The notes beneath the pieces are model-generated. The model was given only the letters and a program-made list of their open reading frames with translations. It was not told the origin of the DNA and made no database searches. Both the position numbers and the translations under genes were made by a program. Of a stretch of DNA of 64,000 bases, positions 42,598 to 54,061 are shown in pieces. This DNA comes from Piezodorus guildinii (Eukaryota; Arthropoda; Insecta; Hemiptera; Pentatomidae): positions 23,464,192 through 23,528,191 of the forward strand of contig CM041298.1 of the NCBI GenBank assembly GCA_023052935.1, in the 5' to 3' direction. The first letter of the stretch is position 1; the number at the start of each line of letters is the position of its first letter.

Positions 42598-42860
42598 AAG
42601 TCTAACTCATCATTGTTCATTGTTCTTCTCTTCCGTTCACTTCGCTTCTACCTCCTGTTCCCAGGAAAGCCGGCGTTCTCTTTCCCAGGACCTGCCCTCC
42701 TTCGCTAAAAGCATGATGACTATCTTTGGCTTTGAAGGGCGTATTCTTCGCCGTCACAGTCGCTGAAGTTTTGTCACTGCAATCGCAGGCCGTTTCCGAG
42801 TCAACGGTCCGAAGAATGACGCAGAACTGGGGTTGCCCAAGGTAGCATGACATTTGAAGA
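42598..42860. other. GC-richer unique island with a 78-codon minus frame
   Basis: About 250 bp with much higher GC than the surroundings. A minus frame (42853-42617) reads MSCYLGQPQFCVILRTVDSE and on without a known motif. It could be an exon, a 5' region of a gene or captured DNA. I cannot decide. Confidence 0.35.
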
Positions 42861-43199
42861 ACTTGACGGAGCAGTATTTAATAGGTTAAGTGCGGTTCTG
42901 ATCTTTTAAAATAAAAAAATACTAGAAAAAGGTTGAATTAGATGACGAAAGAAAATCTCCGTGAGAACAAGCATGATTTTCATAATTTTTAAATCATTGA
43001 ATGTCGAAAACGGTATATTGTTCACTATGACTAATCTGTTTTTTTTTTTTAATATCAGCCATATTTAATTTTTTAACGCACTTATATTTCGACCCCACTA
43101 AAATAGGAATGTTTGTACTATAATACTCTTATGAAGAATAATTTTGTTCATTGTATATATTTAAATGCTGTTATCTATTAATTAATTTTTAATTCCGGT
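42861..43199. other. AT-rich DNA without recognised feature
   Basis: Nothing recognised. Confidence 0.45.
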
Positions 43200-43445
43200 C
43201 AACAAAATACTTTCTAAGAATTGTTTTTATTTTAATTTTATCATTGTATTTATTTTTTTGATATATGTGTGTATATGCGTTTATGATATGCACACATATA
43301 TTAACCCATAATTGTAATTATTTATTGATTATGTTCCTTCTGTCTGTTGGCCAGACATGTATATTTCCATATACTGTACAAACCCGTTATTCTTAAGGGA
43401 CCTAGTCCCAGGATAAATTTTTTTTTCTATTTCTATTTCTATAAT
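43200..43445 (+). mobile_element. CR1-like LINE 3' UTR end
   Basis: It ends TATTCTTAAGGGACCTAGTC with CCAGGATAAATTTTT and CTATTT repeats, matching the 3' end of the LINE at 17196-23345 (AAAGGGACATGTCCCAGAAT). Confidence 0.65.
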
Positions 43446-43489
43446 CGTGCAGGAACAAGGGAAAAATTAATTCCTCAAAATAACAGACA

Positions 43490-43925
43490 AAGATAATATA
43501 GAATAGAATAGAAAAAAAAAAAATATTACTGGGTCCCTTAACAATAATATGTTGCACATTGAAATATAAACTAGTATAATATGTCTAACAAACAAATTTA
43601 ACATAATTAGTTATTAGAAATATTATACAACAAAAAATAAAATCATCAGAAAACGATGGTGATGAATATAATAAAAAAATAATGAATTGACCAACAATAT
43701 AACATTTAAACAGTAGGGTTTTTACTTAATTTCTTCATTCAAAATTTAATACTTCGTGCTGAAATATTAAAATTGTTAAGCGTCAGTTTGGGAATATAGA
43801 AGGTACAGGAAAATTTGGGATTTGAGTGAGGATAGAGAAGCAGCATGGCGGATATGAGTAGGTAGAGAATTCCAGAAATTCCATTGGAAAAGTGAGAGAT
43901 ACACTTTATTCATAAATAAACAAAC
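43490..43925 (-). mobile_element. CR1-like LINE 3' end, opposite orientation
   Basis: From the left, poly(A) and TACTGGGTCCCTTAACAATA are the reversed 3' end. At 43730-43925 the minus strand encodes a decayed form of the ORF2 C-terminus (WNSIPSSIRHSNSL region). It faces 43200-43445 tail to tail. Confidence 0.7.
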
Positions 43926-44371
43926 AAAATGATGCTGCCCAACTTAATTGGGTTGCTATAACACAGCATACCGATTCTTTCCTACAGGAATATTCTTAAC
44001 ATTTTATCAAACTATAAATATAATTTTTTTTTTCCTTTTTTACTCTTTTTAATTTTTTTCCCCTACTTATTTTTCCTTTTTTCATTTTTTTTTCTCTTTT
44101 CATTCTCTACCGTTTTATATTTTCTTTCAAATATTTAGATATATCTATACATATAAATCGAACATTAAATTAAAAAAAAAAACAAAAAAAAAAAACAACA
44201 AATTATATATACATTAAACAACTACATACTAAAAAACCACACTATCATAAATAAAAACAATACCGAAACACTCAGCACCCAAAATCAATATCTATATATA
44301 AAAAAATTTGTTAAAATTAAAATTAAAATATAAGTAAACACAGATGCACATGCATGCCCCTCCAATTATAC
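43926..44371. other. AT-rich DNA without recognised feature
   Basis: Pyrimidine-rich at 44020-44130, then A-rich. Nothing recognised. Confidence 0.45.
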
Positions 44372-44472
44372 CTGTTACGAGTAGATGTGATGGTGTATAA
44401 TTCCCAGGGAGTCGAGAACCACACTTCCTTGCAACGTCTTTTAAATCGACACCTATGTCCTCCATGAAGCTC
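44372..44472 (-). other. Possible exon fragment
   Basis: On the minus strand a long poly(T) run and CAACAAG form an acceptor-like site, and CAG|GTATAA forms a donor-like site 101 bp later. The frame between them reads SFMEDIGVDLKDVARKCGSR, then LPGNYTPSHLLVT. I do not recognise it, and the poly(T) may simply be a retrotransposon tail. Confidence 0.25.
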
Positions 44473-44477
44473 CTTGT

Positions 44478-44479
44478 TG

Positions 44480-44548
<69 letters not shown>
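44478..44548. repeat. Poly(A)-(TA)n microsatellite
   Basis: About 32 A followed by about 18 TA units. Confidence 0.95.
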
Positions 44549-44553
<5 letters not shown>

Positions 44554-44619
44554 CATACTTATTTATTCTATTTGATGTATATTTAATCTGAAACAATGTG
44601 TTTTATCGAACTGAATGTA

Positions 44620-44728
44620 ATTTTTTAACCAATTTTCAGTTTAGCACTATTTAAAGGTTTTTGAATTGATTTAAAAAAAAAGAGGTAAGTAAGTAAAGGT
44701 CGCCTGTAACAGGGACCAGATTTTTTAA
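44620..44728 (+). repeat. Degraded R-element 3' end
   Basis: GAGGTAAGTAAGTAAAGGTC, then GGGACCAGATTTTTT, and the A-rich stretch before them follow the R-element 3' pattern. Confidence 0.6.
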
Positions 44729-45344
44729 ATTAATTTGTAGGGAATAATGGTTATTTAAAAATGAGAAATAATTCGAAACGAAGTGATTCCTTTCATAATT
44801 TAAAACGATTTTTTTGAATAATACAAGGAAAGGACTGATTGAGCATGAAGACTGCGCTCTTATTCAACTCGATTAACAGCAGTGTTAATTAGGTCTCCAT
44901 CTCATCTCTTTTTCCCACAGCTTTTTTTTTTTTTTTCCTTTAATTTTCCTGAGCGTCGAATGATTGTCATCCCTGTAGCATTGAGCAATCACCCCATCCT
45001 CCTGATCACAATTCGAGAGAAATTGTGAGAAATTTCCCAAGTTTCCAACGAAGAGGGAAAAGAAAGCGAGCGTGTGAGATTTTTAATTCAGTGTGGTGAA
45101 ACTCGTTGATTTGATGAGGGAATATTACACGACATTTTCCCCCTTGATTACAAGTATCTTTTGTTCCGAAGGAGTTAACGAGTCTAACGATTATCCCGTC
45201 TTATTCATCCTTGCATTAGCTACTCTGGGTTGCAACTTTATAATATAATAAGAAAAAGGCTTTGGATCAACGACCATGAAGGTCTTGTGCTCAGTCCATT
45301 TTTATTAAAGGTAGATATTTTGGTTGATTAAACTTACAAAAACT
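44729..45344. other. Unique-looking DNA
   Basis: Moderate GC between 44870 and 45250 with no open frame of note. 45271-45300 resembles the SINE family 1 tail (ACCATGAAGGTCTTGTGCTC). Otherwise nothing recognised. Confidence 0.4.
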
Positions 45345-45425
45345 TCATTTTTTATTAAATCACACATTCGACGTTTCGGGATCTACTTCCATCATTAGGA
45401 CTCAACAAGTAAAAATAACAATTAC
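45345..45425 (-). other. Hammerhead-like / Penelope-like terminal motif
   Basis: The minus strand reads TAATGATGGAAGTAGATCCC then GAAACGTCGAATGTG. The spacing of (C)TGATGA, a short hairpin and CGAAACGT is the arrangement seen in hammerhead-like motifs at the ends of Penelope-like elements. The core C-T-G is degraded here. No RT is seen nearby. Confidence 0.3.
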
Positions 45426-46132
45426 AATTACATTTAAAAAAAACACCTATAGTGAGTGAAGTGAATCATTAAAACGTTTTATAAAAAAATAATTATAAGT
45501 TAGGTGTCCCTTAATAACAACATTTAAAAATTATTGTACAACAAATTTTAAAACCAATCAGAGGAATTTAATAACAATAATTAACAATGTTACATATTAA
45601 TAAGTTAAGGCAATAAATACATATTTTAAATTACCTGGTTTTATCACCATTTTGAAATTCATTTGCCCCTTCCAACATTGTCACTGATAAAAAAAATATT
45701 ACTTAGATCTTTGTGCTCAACTGGATTAAGGGTTAGACCAATTTATCCTTATAACATTATTTTATTTTATTTTACATCATCCACCAACAGGCCCAAATTA
45801 CAGGTGGTAAATCATACAAAAAAAAAAATACATTACAATACAATGATCGAAATAATAATAATAATTGAAATTATAAGTAATTAATAATTTACTACATACC
45901 AGCTTAATTTATATAATGAAACAAATAAAAAGAAAAAAAAAAGATGTATAACTTACAAATATCATAATCTAACAAAAAATAAATAAAGCTTAAAACAATT
46001 CATCATATATATACTCCTAAAAAATTAATTATATTAAGATAAAAAAACAAAACAATAAAAGATAGAAACAAAAAAAGCAGAGAAATAGAGAAATAAATAA
46101 TTAAAAAAACATTATATAGGCCAAAAATTCTA
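45426..46132. other. A-rich DNA with a possible LINE 3' tail
   Basis: The minus strand at 45755-45830 reads ACCTGTAATTTGGGCCTGTT, GGTGGATGATGT, then AAAAT repeats. This resembles a LINE or SINE 3' end. The rest is low-complexity. Confidence 0.4.
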
Positions 46133-47838
46133 TTTTTACTTTCGATAACCTATGTATTTCCTATAAGTCCCACAAAAAAGGTCTGTTGGTGTACTAAGTA
46201 ATTCCAGCGCGAAAACGAAAAGTCCTATAAAAACTGAAATTTCATATTATACTTATGCCCGAATGTTACAGAAACATTTTCATCAAAATCAGCTAATCCG
46301 AAGATACATTTTATACCATGCATTTTGCACCTTTTTACGTTTTCCCAAAAAACGGTTAAAACTATTTTGATTTAACTTGCTGTATCGGTGTAAAATTAAA
46401 TGGACTTTAATATAATATAGGTTCAGTTCTAATTGAAATAGTCTGACTGGGCTAGAATGCTGATATTTTTAATTTTCTTTCTCTAAAGTACCTTTAATTT
46501 GGTATATTCCATAAAAATAACCATATCATCTTGTTATCATTGATAAAAAAGACCAGTAAACATATAAGTTGAACGAATTTGATACCAAACTAAACGAAAA
46601 AATCTGGTGCGGGCAACACACGACTTTCACTTACCTCCATTTTTAAAATCAATGAAAGAATTTTCGAAAACAGTTAGAGATAAAAATACCTGAAACTATT
46701 AAAGAATTAATTAAATTAAATTTCTATAGAAACATGTGTTTTATTAAAAAAATCTATTATATTATTATATAAAATAATCAGTTAGCTTATGTTCATTTTA
46801 TCACTCTCCATTAACTTTTAAAAGCTTGTGTATGAGATAATATTTTTTCTAAAATCTTTAGCTTTCCAACGGTGTATCATACATGTATATTACTGATCTT
46901 ATGTTCAAAAACGAAAAATTGCATTAAAAAAATATTTTTAATGTTTTCTCCTTTAGTTGAGTATCGAATTTATTCAATGTATATATTTACCTGTTTTTCA
47001 TCAGTGTTAACAAGATAATATAGTTATTTTTATTGAATCTACAAAATTAAAGGTACTTTAGTGGAAGAAAATTTAAAATATCGGCATTTAAGCACTGTCA
47101 GACCATTTTAATCAGACTAAAACCTACATAATATTAAAGCCCAATTAATTTTACATCGATATAGCGCGTTTAATCAAAATCGTTGGAACCGTTTTTGAGA
47201 AAATCGAAAAAAGGGGCAAAATGCATGTTATAAAGTGCCTATTCTGGTAAGCTCATTTTGATGAAAACAGTTTTGTCACGTCTCGGACGTATAGTTGTCT
47301 TAAATATGAAATTTCAGTTTCATAGGACTTACCGTTTCCGCCCGGGAGTTACCACACACACAGACTTTTTTGCGGGACTTGGTTATTTGGACTCAGGAGA
47401 CCCTAAAACGTGTATTTCCGTTTAAAACTGGAATTCGAAAATTTTCACGATCGCAATACTTCCTCTTACTATATATAGTAAGTGAAAGTAAGAACTGCAA
47501 TAATATTTTTTTAATGCAATTTTTTTGTTTTTGGACATAAGAACAGTAATGTACTTGTATAATATACCGTTGGAAAGCTAAAGATTTTAGAAAAAATATT
47601 ATCTTACATACAAGCTTGAAAAAATAATAAAGAGTGATGAAAAGACGCTTAAACTGATTGTTTTAGGTAATAATATAATATATTTTTTTAAATAAAACAC
47701 ATGTTTCTGTAGAAATTTAAATAAATTCGTTAAACTTTATTTGTCTCTAAGTTTAGTTAAAAGTATTTGGAAATTCCTGATGTGATTTTAACAATGGTAT
47801 TAAGTGAAAGTCGTGTGTATCCCGCACCAGATTTTTGT
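46133..47838 (+). repeat. Old R-element invaded by a younger R-element
   Basis: The old copy runs 46133-46597 (start box degraded to TACTTTCGATAACC) and 47494-47838, ending GTATTAAGTGAAAGTCGTGT and CCCGCACCAGATTTTTG. The two parts join in register when 46598-47493 is removed. Confidence 0.88.
46598..47493 (-). repeat. Younger R-element nested in an R-element
   Basis: It runs from AAATCTGGTGCGGGCAACAC (3' end) to TATATAGTAAGTGAAAGTAA (5' end). This nested event fixes both boundaries: the family ends in T-runs and enters a T/A-run, with no evident target duplication beyond the homopolymer. Length is about 0.9 kb. Confidence 0.92.
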
Positions 47839-49398
47839 AAGATAGTAATCGAAGAAGGTGGTAATTTGGCCGAGATATCATAAACACCTGATTTCTTCCT
47901 CTAAGTTGCCTGATATCCCAACCATGACCTATTTCTTTCTATGCTGATGACACTTTAAAATTGTTTGTTTTCGGTAAATCATTATCAGGTTAATGCTACG
48001 GAATTCCTGTATTAGAGAACTTATATTAGATTAACTTGTATTAAGCCCTAGAAACACCATCTAGATAGTCCTTGAAGGCTTTTAGACTAGCCATTACACC
48101 ACATACGACCAAAGGTGATAGCCACATGGTTTCGAATATTATGTTGGTTTAGTCCTTATGCAAGTAGTTTCAAAGAGCTTAAACGCCGAATCCCAGCAGT
48201 ACCTTCCAATTTTTTATTTGCTATAATTGACCATCTCTAGTTCCAACAAGAAGTTTGATATCCCCCTCTCTTAAAAAGTAAAAGCAGGTGGTGAAGTCTG
48301 ATCTCTGCATGATCACTAACTTGTTCGTTAACTTTGAAACGATACAAATCCCTATACAGAAATCTACAACCTTAATGATTTGTAGAGGTACTAAATTTTT
48401 TTTATAAGTATAAACTTAAGACATAACAATTATTATTAAAGTTCTATAAGACTATATTAAACGTTTTGTCTTTGCTTGATTCTATACGTATTTACTTTAA
48501 AATATATTTTATAATGTCAAACTCCAACTGCACATTCAATAAAAAAAAATATATATACACCATTGTTGATTTTTTTTTCTAAATATTTGAACACTGCCTT
48601 TTCGTTGATTGGTGAATCGGCAAAATGGAAACATCGTCATCAAACGAATTCGTTGAATATATATAATAAATAAATAAAAAATAAAAAAAAATAATAAAAA
48701 TAAAAAAAGAGAGAGGGAGAGGAAATAAATAAATATGCATATTCATATATGCAATGATTGTCCCTTCGGAAGAGAATTTGTTGTGCACAAATGGCCAGTA
48801 CTTACTAATGAAAGTTAAATAACGCTGATGCAGTTTTTATTTCGTTTTTTTTTTTTTTTTAGGGGGGGTCGTATCCTTAACGAGCATGTTTTTAATCACC
48901 AGTATTGACATTAAAATCAAAACATTTAAAACAGGGACAGATTTATTGGGAAATTGATTCGTGGAGGTTTGCGACTGGGAGTTAGCAGTTTCGACACTCG
49001 GCCCCTGGGTTAGCTTCACTCTCACGTCTTCCCGTTATTACTGAAATTGCTTATAATTCCCTTTCCGCTGTTTTAACCGCCGCAATTTCACTCCGGGAAA
49101 TCCTCCGACAATTTTCTTATCTATGAGAATAGGCGACAACAGCGACGGATTGCGTTGTGGTATAATAGTAAGAGAGTCAGCGTCGCGATAAAATTAGTTT
49201 TATAATGGCTGCTTTGTTAATATTTCTTTAATTTTATAATATGTTGTTTTTTTATTCGTGTTGGTGTCCTGATACAAAAAGTCAGTCAAATGTTTTCCTT
49301 GCCTTAAAAAATACCTGAGATATAGACATATTTAAAGTTAAAATATCCAATTTTTCTCTTATTGTTTTACCTTTTAATAATTATTCGAGGTTTTTAGG
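47839..49398. other. Unassigned DNA
   Basis: About 1.5 kb without a clear gene or repeat. 48900-49200 has higher GC and only short open frames. 49345-49398 resembles the start of repeat Q (TTATTCGAGGTTTTT). Confidence 0.4.
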
Positions 49399-50292
49399 TA
49401 AAAAATCTGGTCCGCGCATCACACGATTTTCACTTACCTGCGATGATATGATCAACTTAAGAATTTTTAAAAACATTTAGAGCAGAAAATAAATTGTTAA
49501 GGAATTAATTACATTTAGTTTTAATAGAATCACGTGTTTTATTAAATAAACTATTATATCATTATCTACGAAAATCAATTAGTTTTATCTCCTTTTTATC
49601 ACTCTCCACTACCATTTTACCATTTACAATTTTGTGTTGAAGATAATATTTTTCCTAAAATCTTGAGCTTTCGATATTATGCTATGTTACTGTTTTTATG
49701 TTCAACAAACACAAACACAAAAATTGGATGAAAAAATATTTTTCTCATTTCTCTTATCGTTAGATATCGAATTTACTCAACTTATATATTTACTCGTTTT
49801 TAATCAATGCTAACAAGATGATAATGGTTAATTTATTGAAATCTACAAAATTTAAGGTAGTTCAGAGGAAGAAAATTTAACTATCGGCATTAAAGCCACG
49901 ATGGAAAATTTTATTTAGTATGAAACTTACGTCGTATTAAAACACATTAAATTTTACATCGATGGATGGAGTTTAATCAAAATCGTTTGAGCCGTTTGTA
50001 AAAAAAAAATCGTAATAAGGTGCAAAATGCTTGGTATAAAGTAGATCTTCCGATCAGCCAATTATAAATAAAAGGTTGCTTTGACATCTCGGGCGTATAG
50101 TTTTCTTCAATATCATATTTCAGGATCGCACGACTTTTCGTTTTGGCGCTAGACTTACCACACACGCAGACCTTTTTTCGGGACTTGCTTATTTGGACTC
50201 AGGGGATCCTAAAACGTATATTTCCGTTGAAAACTGGAATTCGAAAATTTTCACGATCGCAATACTTTCTCTCACTACATATTTCATATGTA
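49399..50292 (-). repeat. R-element copy, older
   Basis: It begins AAATCTGGTCCGCGCATCAC and ends CTTTCTCTCACTACATATTT. It is more diverged than the other full copies. Confidence 0.85.
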
Positions 50293-51715
50293 TTTATATA
50301 TTCATATCAAATTAATCTATAAGCAGGATCTAGAGTTCAGTTTAAATTATATTTCATTGTTATATTCATAAACTTTAATTTATTGTTACATCAGGGTTGA
50401 ACCTAATGATTGTTATATAGTCCCTATATAATGAAAATTAAAGAGGTTTAACAAATATTTGCGCAGTAAACTAAGGCCAAAAATCAAGGTTTGTGGGAAT
50501 TAATTCGGACAAAGCTGGAAATCGTTTTAATCCCTCTTAATTGTCCTAAATAAAGGCAATCTGAGTTTACACCATCACAGGTGGTGAGCTTAACTTTTTG
50601 AAACCGAAAAATCTTGAATGTTTCGCACTTTTTTCAGTTTTTCACCTATAACTCATAAATAACTCATAAACGGTGCTTCCTACAGAAAATGATTTTCTTT
50701 TCAAAATGAAAGAACGTTCAATTTTCTTTCTAAAAAATATCTTAGTTATTGAATTGGGTTTATTAATATTGCCGCAATCGTTCCTCAGAAATAGGTCAAT
50801 TTTTCCATTTTGGCTGAAAAACCCAATTTGGTCACTAAGAGACAACTGTAACTTGGAAACAACTATCCAAATCGAAAAATGTGATTGGGTCTCGTCAATC
50901 ACACCCCAAGAGAAGAAAATGCTTTTCAACTAATGGATGTATATATACACAAATCACTTCTCCCATGTACATTTTTATTTATGTATATTAAATTTTACAA
51001 GCAGTTTAATTTTGTAGGTACCTATTAAACATACATATAAAATGGTGCAAAAACATATTTCTATTTACCCAACCTACAATTTCTCCTATTTTTTAAACTA
51101 TGTCGTGCGTAATAAAGAATATTTTTAATCAAAATAAAGACTATTTGAGATTATGTTGATTGAAAGGTATCAAAAAAGTACTTTCAGGCCTAACTTGAAT
51201 ATTAAACGAATATTAAATTGAATTCTTAGACTTGCTATTAAAAGTGGTATAACTAGCCCATATAGAGAGAGACAAGATGCCATTTGGCTAGGTATGATAT
51301 GGTTTATGTAGCAAATATCTTTATTCGTAGTAAAACAACGGCAGCAGTCACTGCAGAATGTTTTAAATCGGCCGTATCAAGCAAATATTTCTCACAAGTC
51401 TTTGGACGCTTATAGTGGAAAATCGATAAAAAAATATTTTTTTAAGATTCGTACCTACCGAATGTGAAATTTAAAGAAGCTTTTAGACTTTAAATTTGAT
51501 GCTCTAGAGCTTTTATTATATGACTTTTTTCGATTTGGATAGTTGTTTCCAAGTTACAATTATCTCTTAGTGAACAAATTGGGTTTTACAGCCAAAATGG
51601 AAAAATTTGCCTATTTCTGACGAACGATTGCGGCAATATTAATAAACCCAATTCAATAACTAAGATATATTTAAGAAAGAAAATTTAACCTTCTTTCATT
51701 TTGAAAAGAAAAGTA

Positions 51716-52603
51716 TTGGGTTGATGCAAAATTAATGCAGGTTTTTAGTAGGTATTGTAAATACGCCATATCTTTACTTTAACCATATATATTTAATCAA
51801 AATAATTTCCATCTGAATCAATGCACTTTTGCCAACGTTCAACAAGCTTTCTTATTCCACCAGAAAAAAAATCCGAATCCCTGGACTCAATGAAATCACG
51901 AAAAGAATTTTCAATGTCGTCCTGGTTTTGAAAATTTTTCTCCCTCAAAAAGTTGTCCAGATGCCTGAAAAAGTGGAAGTCTGTAGGAGAGAGGTCAGGT
52001 GAATAAGGCGGATGTTGGAGAACTTCGTAGCCCAACTCGTGCAGTCGTCGAAGCGTTGGTTGTGCAACTTGTGGTCTGGCGTTATCGTGGAGCAGGATCG
52101 GCCCCTTCCGATTCATCAATGCTGGGCAATTTTTGAGTTCCGAGTTCCGCCGCCATTTCTCGTGTGGTTTTGGTTGGGTCTTCTTCCACTTTTGACCTCA
52201 GCTGGTCGTTGTCCAGAGCAAGATGACGGCCCCGACCTTCCTTGTCTTCGAGGTCGAAATCTCCTCTGCGAAACTTCTGGAACCAACGCTGCACCGTGCA
52301 CTCATTAATAGCCCCCTGACCCCACACTTCATTAATATTACGAGCCGTTTGCACAGCGCTGCGCCCTAATTTAAATTCGTAAAAATAAATTTGACGAAAA
52401 TCGCACTTTGACATTTTCGATTCAAGACCTTTGAACACACTGAACAAAACGATTTTACTAAACAAATTCATGGTGAAAGAGAGGGTATTAGATAAGGTTT
52501 GTTTTGGTATAATAATGATCAATGTTAGGATTAGCTTTGTTTACACAATTGGAATTAAGATATTGCAATAGAGGAAACCTGCATTAATTTTGCATCAACC
52601 CAA
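51716..52603 (-). mobile_element. Mariner element 1, internally deleted
   Basis: 888 bp with ~28-bp terminal inverted repeats (TTGGGTTGATGCAAAATTAA at one end, its complement at the other) and TA on both sides (51714-51715, 52604-52605). The transposase lacks its middle. It lies in the right arm of the foldback-like element and is also flanked by a 44-bp imperfect duplication. Confidence 0.95.
51793..52414 (-). pseudogene. Mariner transposase with central deletion (copy 1)
   Basis: The N-terminal part has MSKCDFRQIYFYEFKLGRSA, a helix-turn-helix DNA-binding domain with WFQKFRRGDFDLEDKEGRGR, and TTREMAAELG. It then jumps out of frame to the C-terminal part with ILLHDNARPQVA and YSPDLSPTDFHFF, the mariner signature. 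The segment that would carry the first catalytic aspartate is deleted, so the protein could not catalyse transposition. Ends needed for mobilisation in trans are intact. Confidence 0.92.
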
Positions 52604-52853
52604 TATCTATAAGAAAGAAAATTTAACGTTCTTTCATTTTGAAAAGAAAAGTATTTCTATAGCACCGTTTACGAGTTATAGGTGAACAACTGAAAAAGTG
52701 CGTAAAATTCGAGGTTTTTCGGCTCCAAAAAGTTAAGCTCACCACCTGTGATGGTGCAGACTCAGATTACTTTTTTTTAAGGACCATTAAGAGGAATTAA
52801 AACGATTTCCATCTTTGTCAGAATTAATTCCCACAAAAATCCTTATTTTACTG

Positions 52854-54061
52854 GGCTATATCGCCCAATACACATTTTTAGCAATCCTTTATATATTTTT
52901 TTTAATATATATCTTAGCTTGTAAGTTAACATATCCCAACATTTAAAGTAAAAGTTCAGTACGATACAGTAGAGTTCTGTAAAATATAGAGGAGGCTAGT
53001 AACGATTCTAACCGAGATGAATGAAAGGCAAGAAGCATGAATGGAGGAAGGTATACAGAACGCTGTGTGTGTGGTCGAACGGTGAGGCAGGTAACCGCTC
53101 AGGTAGTCGGGCCCTTTCTTGCCCTATAGAAACCTTAAATATACTCCTTCCTCTTTGCCCTTCTTGTAGTCCTTTTTCTTCTGTCAGGGCTGACTTTTGT
53201 AGTTTACTGGGTCGTAATAGCAGGTCCCCCGGTCATTCAGAACAGTTAAATAGGATAAGTACAACGAGAAAAAATGGTCATTTACCCCCCAAAAAAAAAA
53301 AAAAAATTAAATATAAAATGTTTTTATATATTTTTTATAAAATCTTTAGAAACAATCATTTATTTTTAATATTGTTTATTTATGCACCAATATCAGAATT
53401 TACGTTTCGAGTTTTATATGCCTCATCTTCAGAATTACTAAATAAACTATAATAAAAAGAAAATGTTGTTCGTTAAGATTTTATTTAAACATATATGTAA
53501 TTGGAAAGTGAATCTAAAAATGTTTTTTTTTTTTTTTTTGTTTTTTTTAATGTATTAAACAGCCCAACGATGTAAAAACGGAATTCCGGAAATATTTGTG
53601 GTGGCACACATTGGAAAATATGACCGATTTAAGTGGGCGAAATTCTGAAACATGTCCGTTAACCTTTGGGGTCCCAGATTACGGAAATAAATATGGAAAA
53701 AATTATTAATTTTTGATACGATGGCGAGCGCACAGTGGACAAACATCAAATTTATTTGCTAAAATCTTTTAACTTTGAAGTCCCAGAATACCGGAAAAAT
53801 AATACGAAAAATCTAATTATGGCTTAGAGTTGCAAACACCTGCTAATAGATGTATTTTATATCATTTAGGAAACTCTTCAAATTTAGTTTGTAAAACTTT
53901 TGATTCGGAGTGTTGTGTCTGAAAAAATTATGTTTCACCCAAACGCAAAAATTCTTTGTAATATTTAAAGACTAGAAGGATTGATGAAACACATCCTTGG
54001 GGTAACATGTGGGTTGTATAGTTTTTCGTTATTGAATAGGGGCATACATTTACATTGTTAT
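52854..54061. other. Unassigned DNA with a hammerhead-like motif
   Basis: 53021-53240 is moderately GC-rich without recognised coding. 53395-53436, minus strand, reads CTGAAGATGAGGCATATAAA then ACTCGAAACGTAAATTC, again the CTGANGA - short stem - CGAAACGT arrangement. The rest is AT-rich. Confidence 0.4.

Larger units (their letters stand above)
50464..52853. mobile_element. Foldback-like element with ~415-bp inverted arms, invaded by mariner
   Basis: The left arm (50464-50878) begins CAGTAAACTAAGG. The right arm (51529-52853, interrupted by a mariner) ends CCTTATTTTACTG. The arms match over their length when reversed, for example AGGTGGTGAGCTTAACTTTT, GTTTATTAATATTGCCGCAA and CAACTATCCAAATCGAAAAA. 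The 650-bp centre has no transposase. Long inverted arms around a non-coding centre fit a foldback or large MITE-like DNA transposon. No target duplication is evident. Confidence 0.82.

Noticed and set aside
50642..50933. Open frames of 86-95 codons on both strands
   Set aside because: They lie in an inverted arm of the foldback-like element; the matching arm is interrupted, so coding is unlikely.
52012..52308. 98-codon plus-strand frame
   Set aside because: It is antisense to the mariner transposase remnant, and a near-identical antisense frame occurs in mariner element 2.
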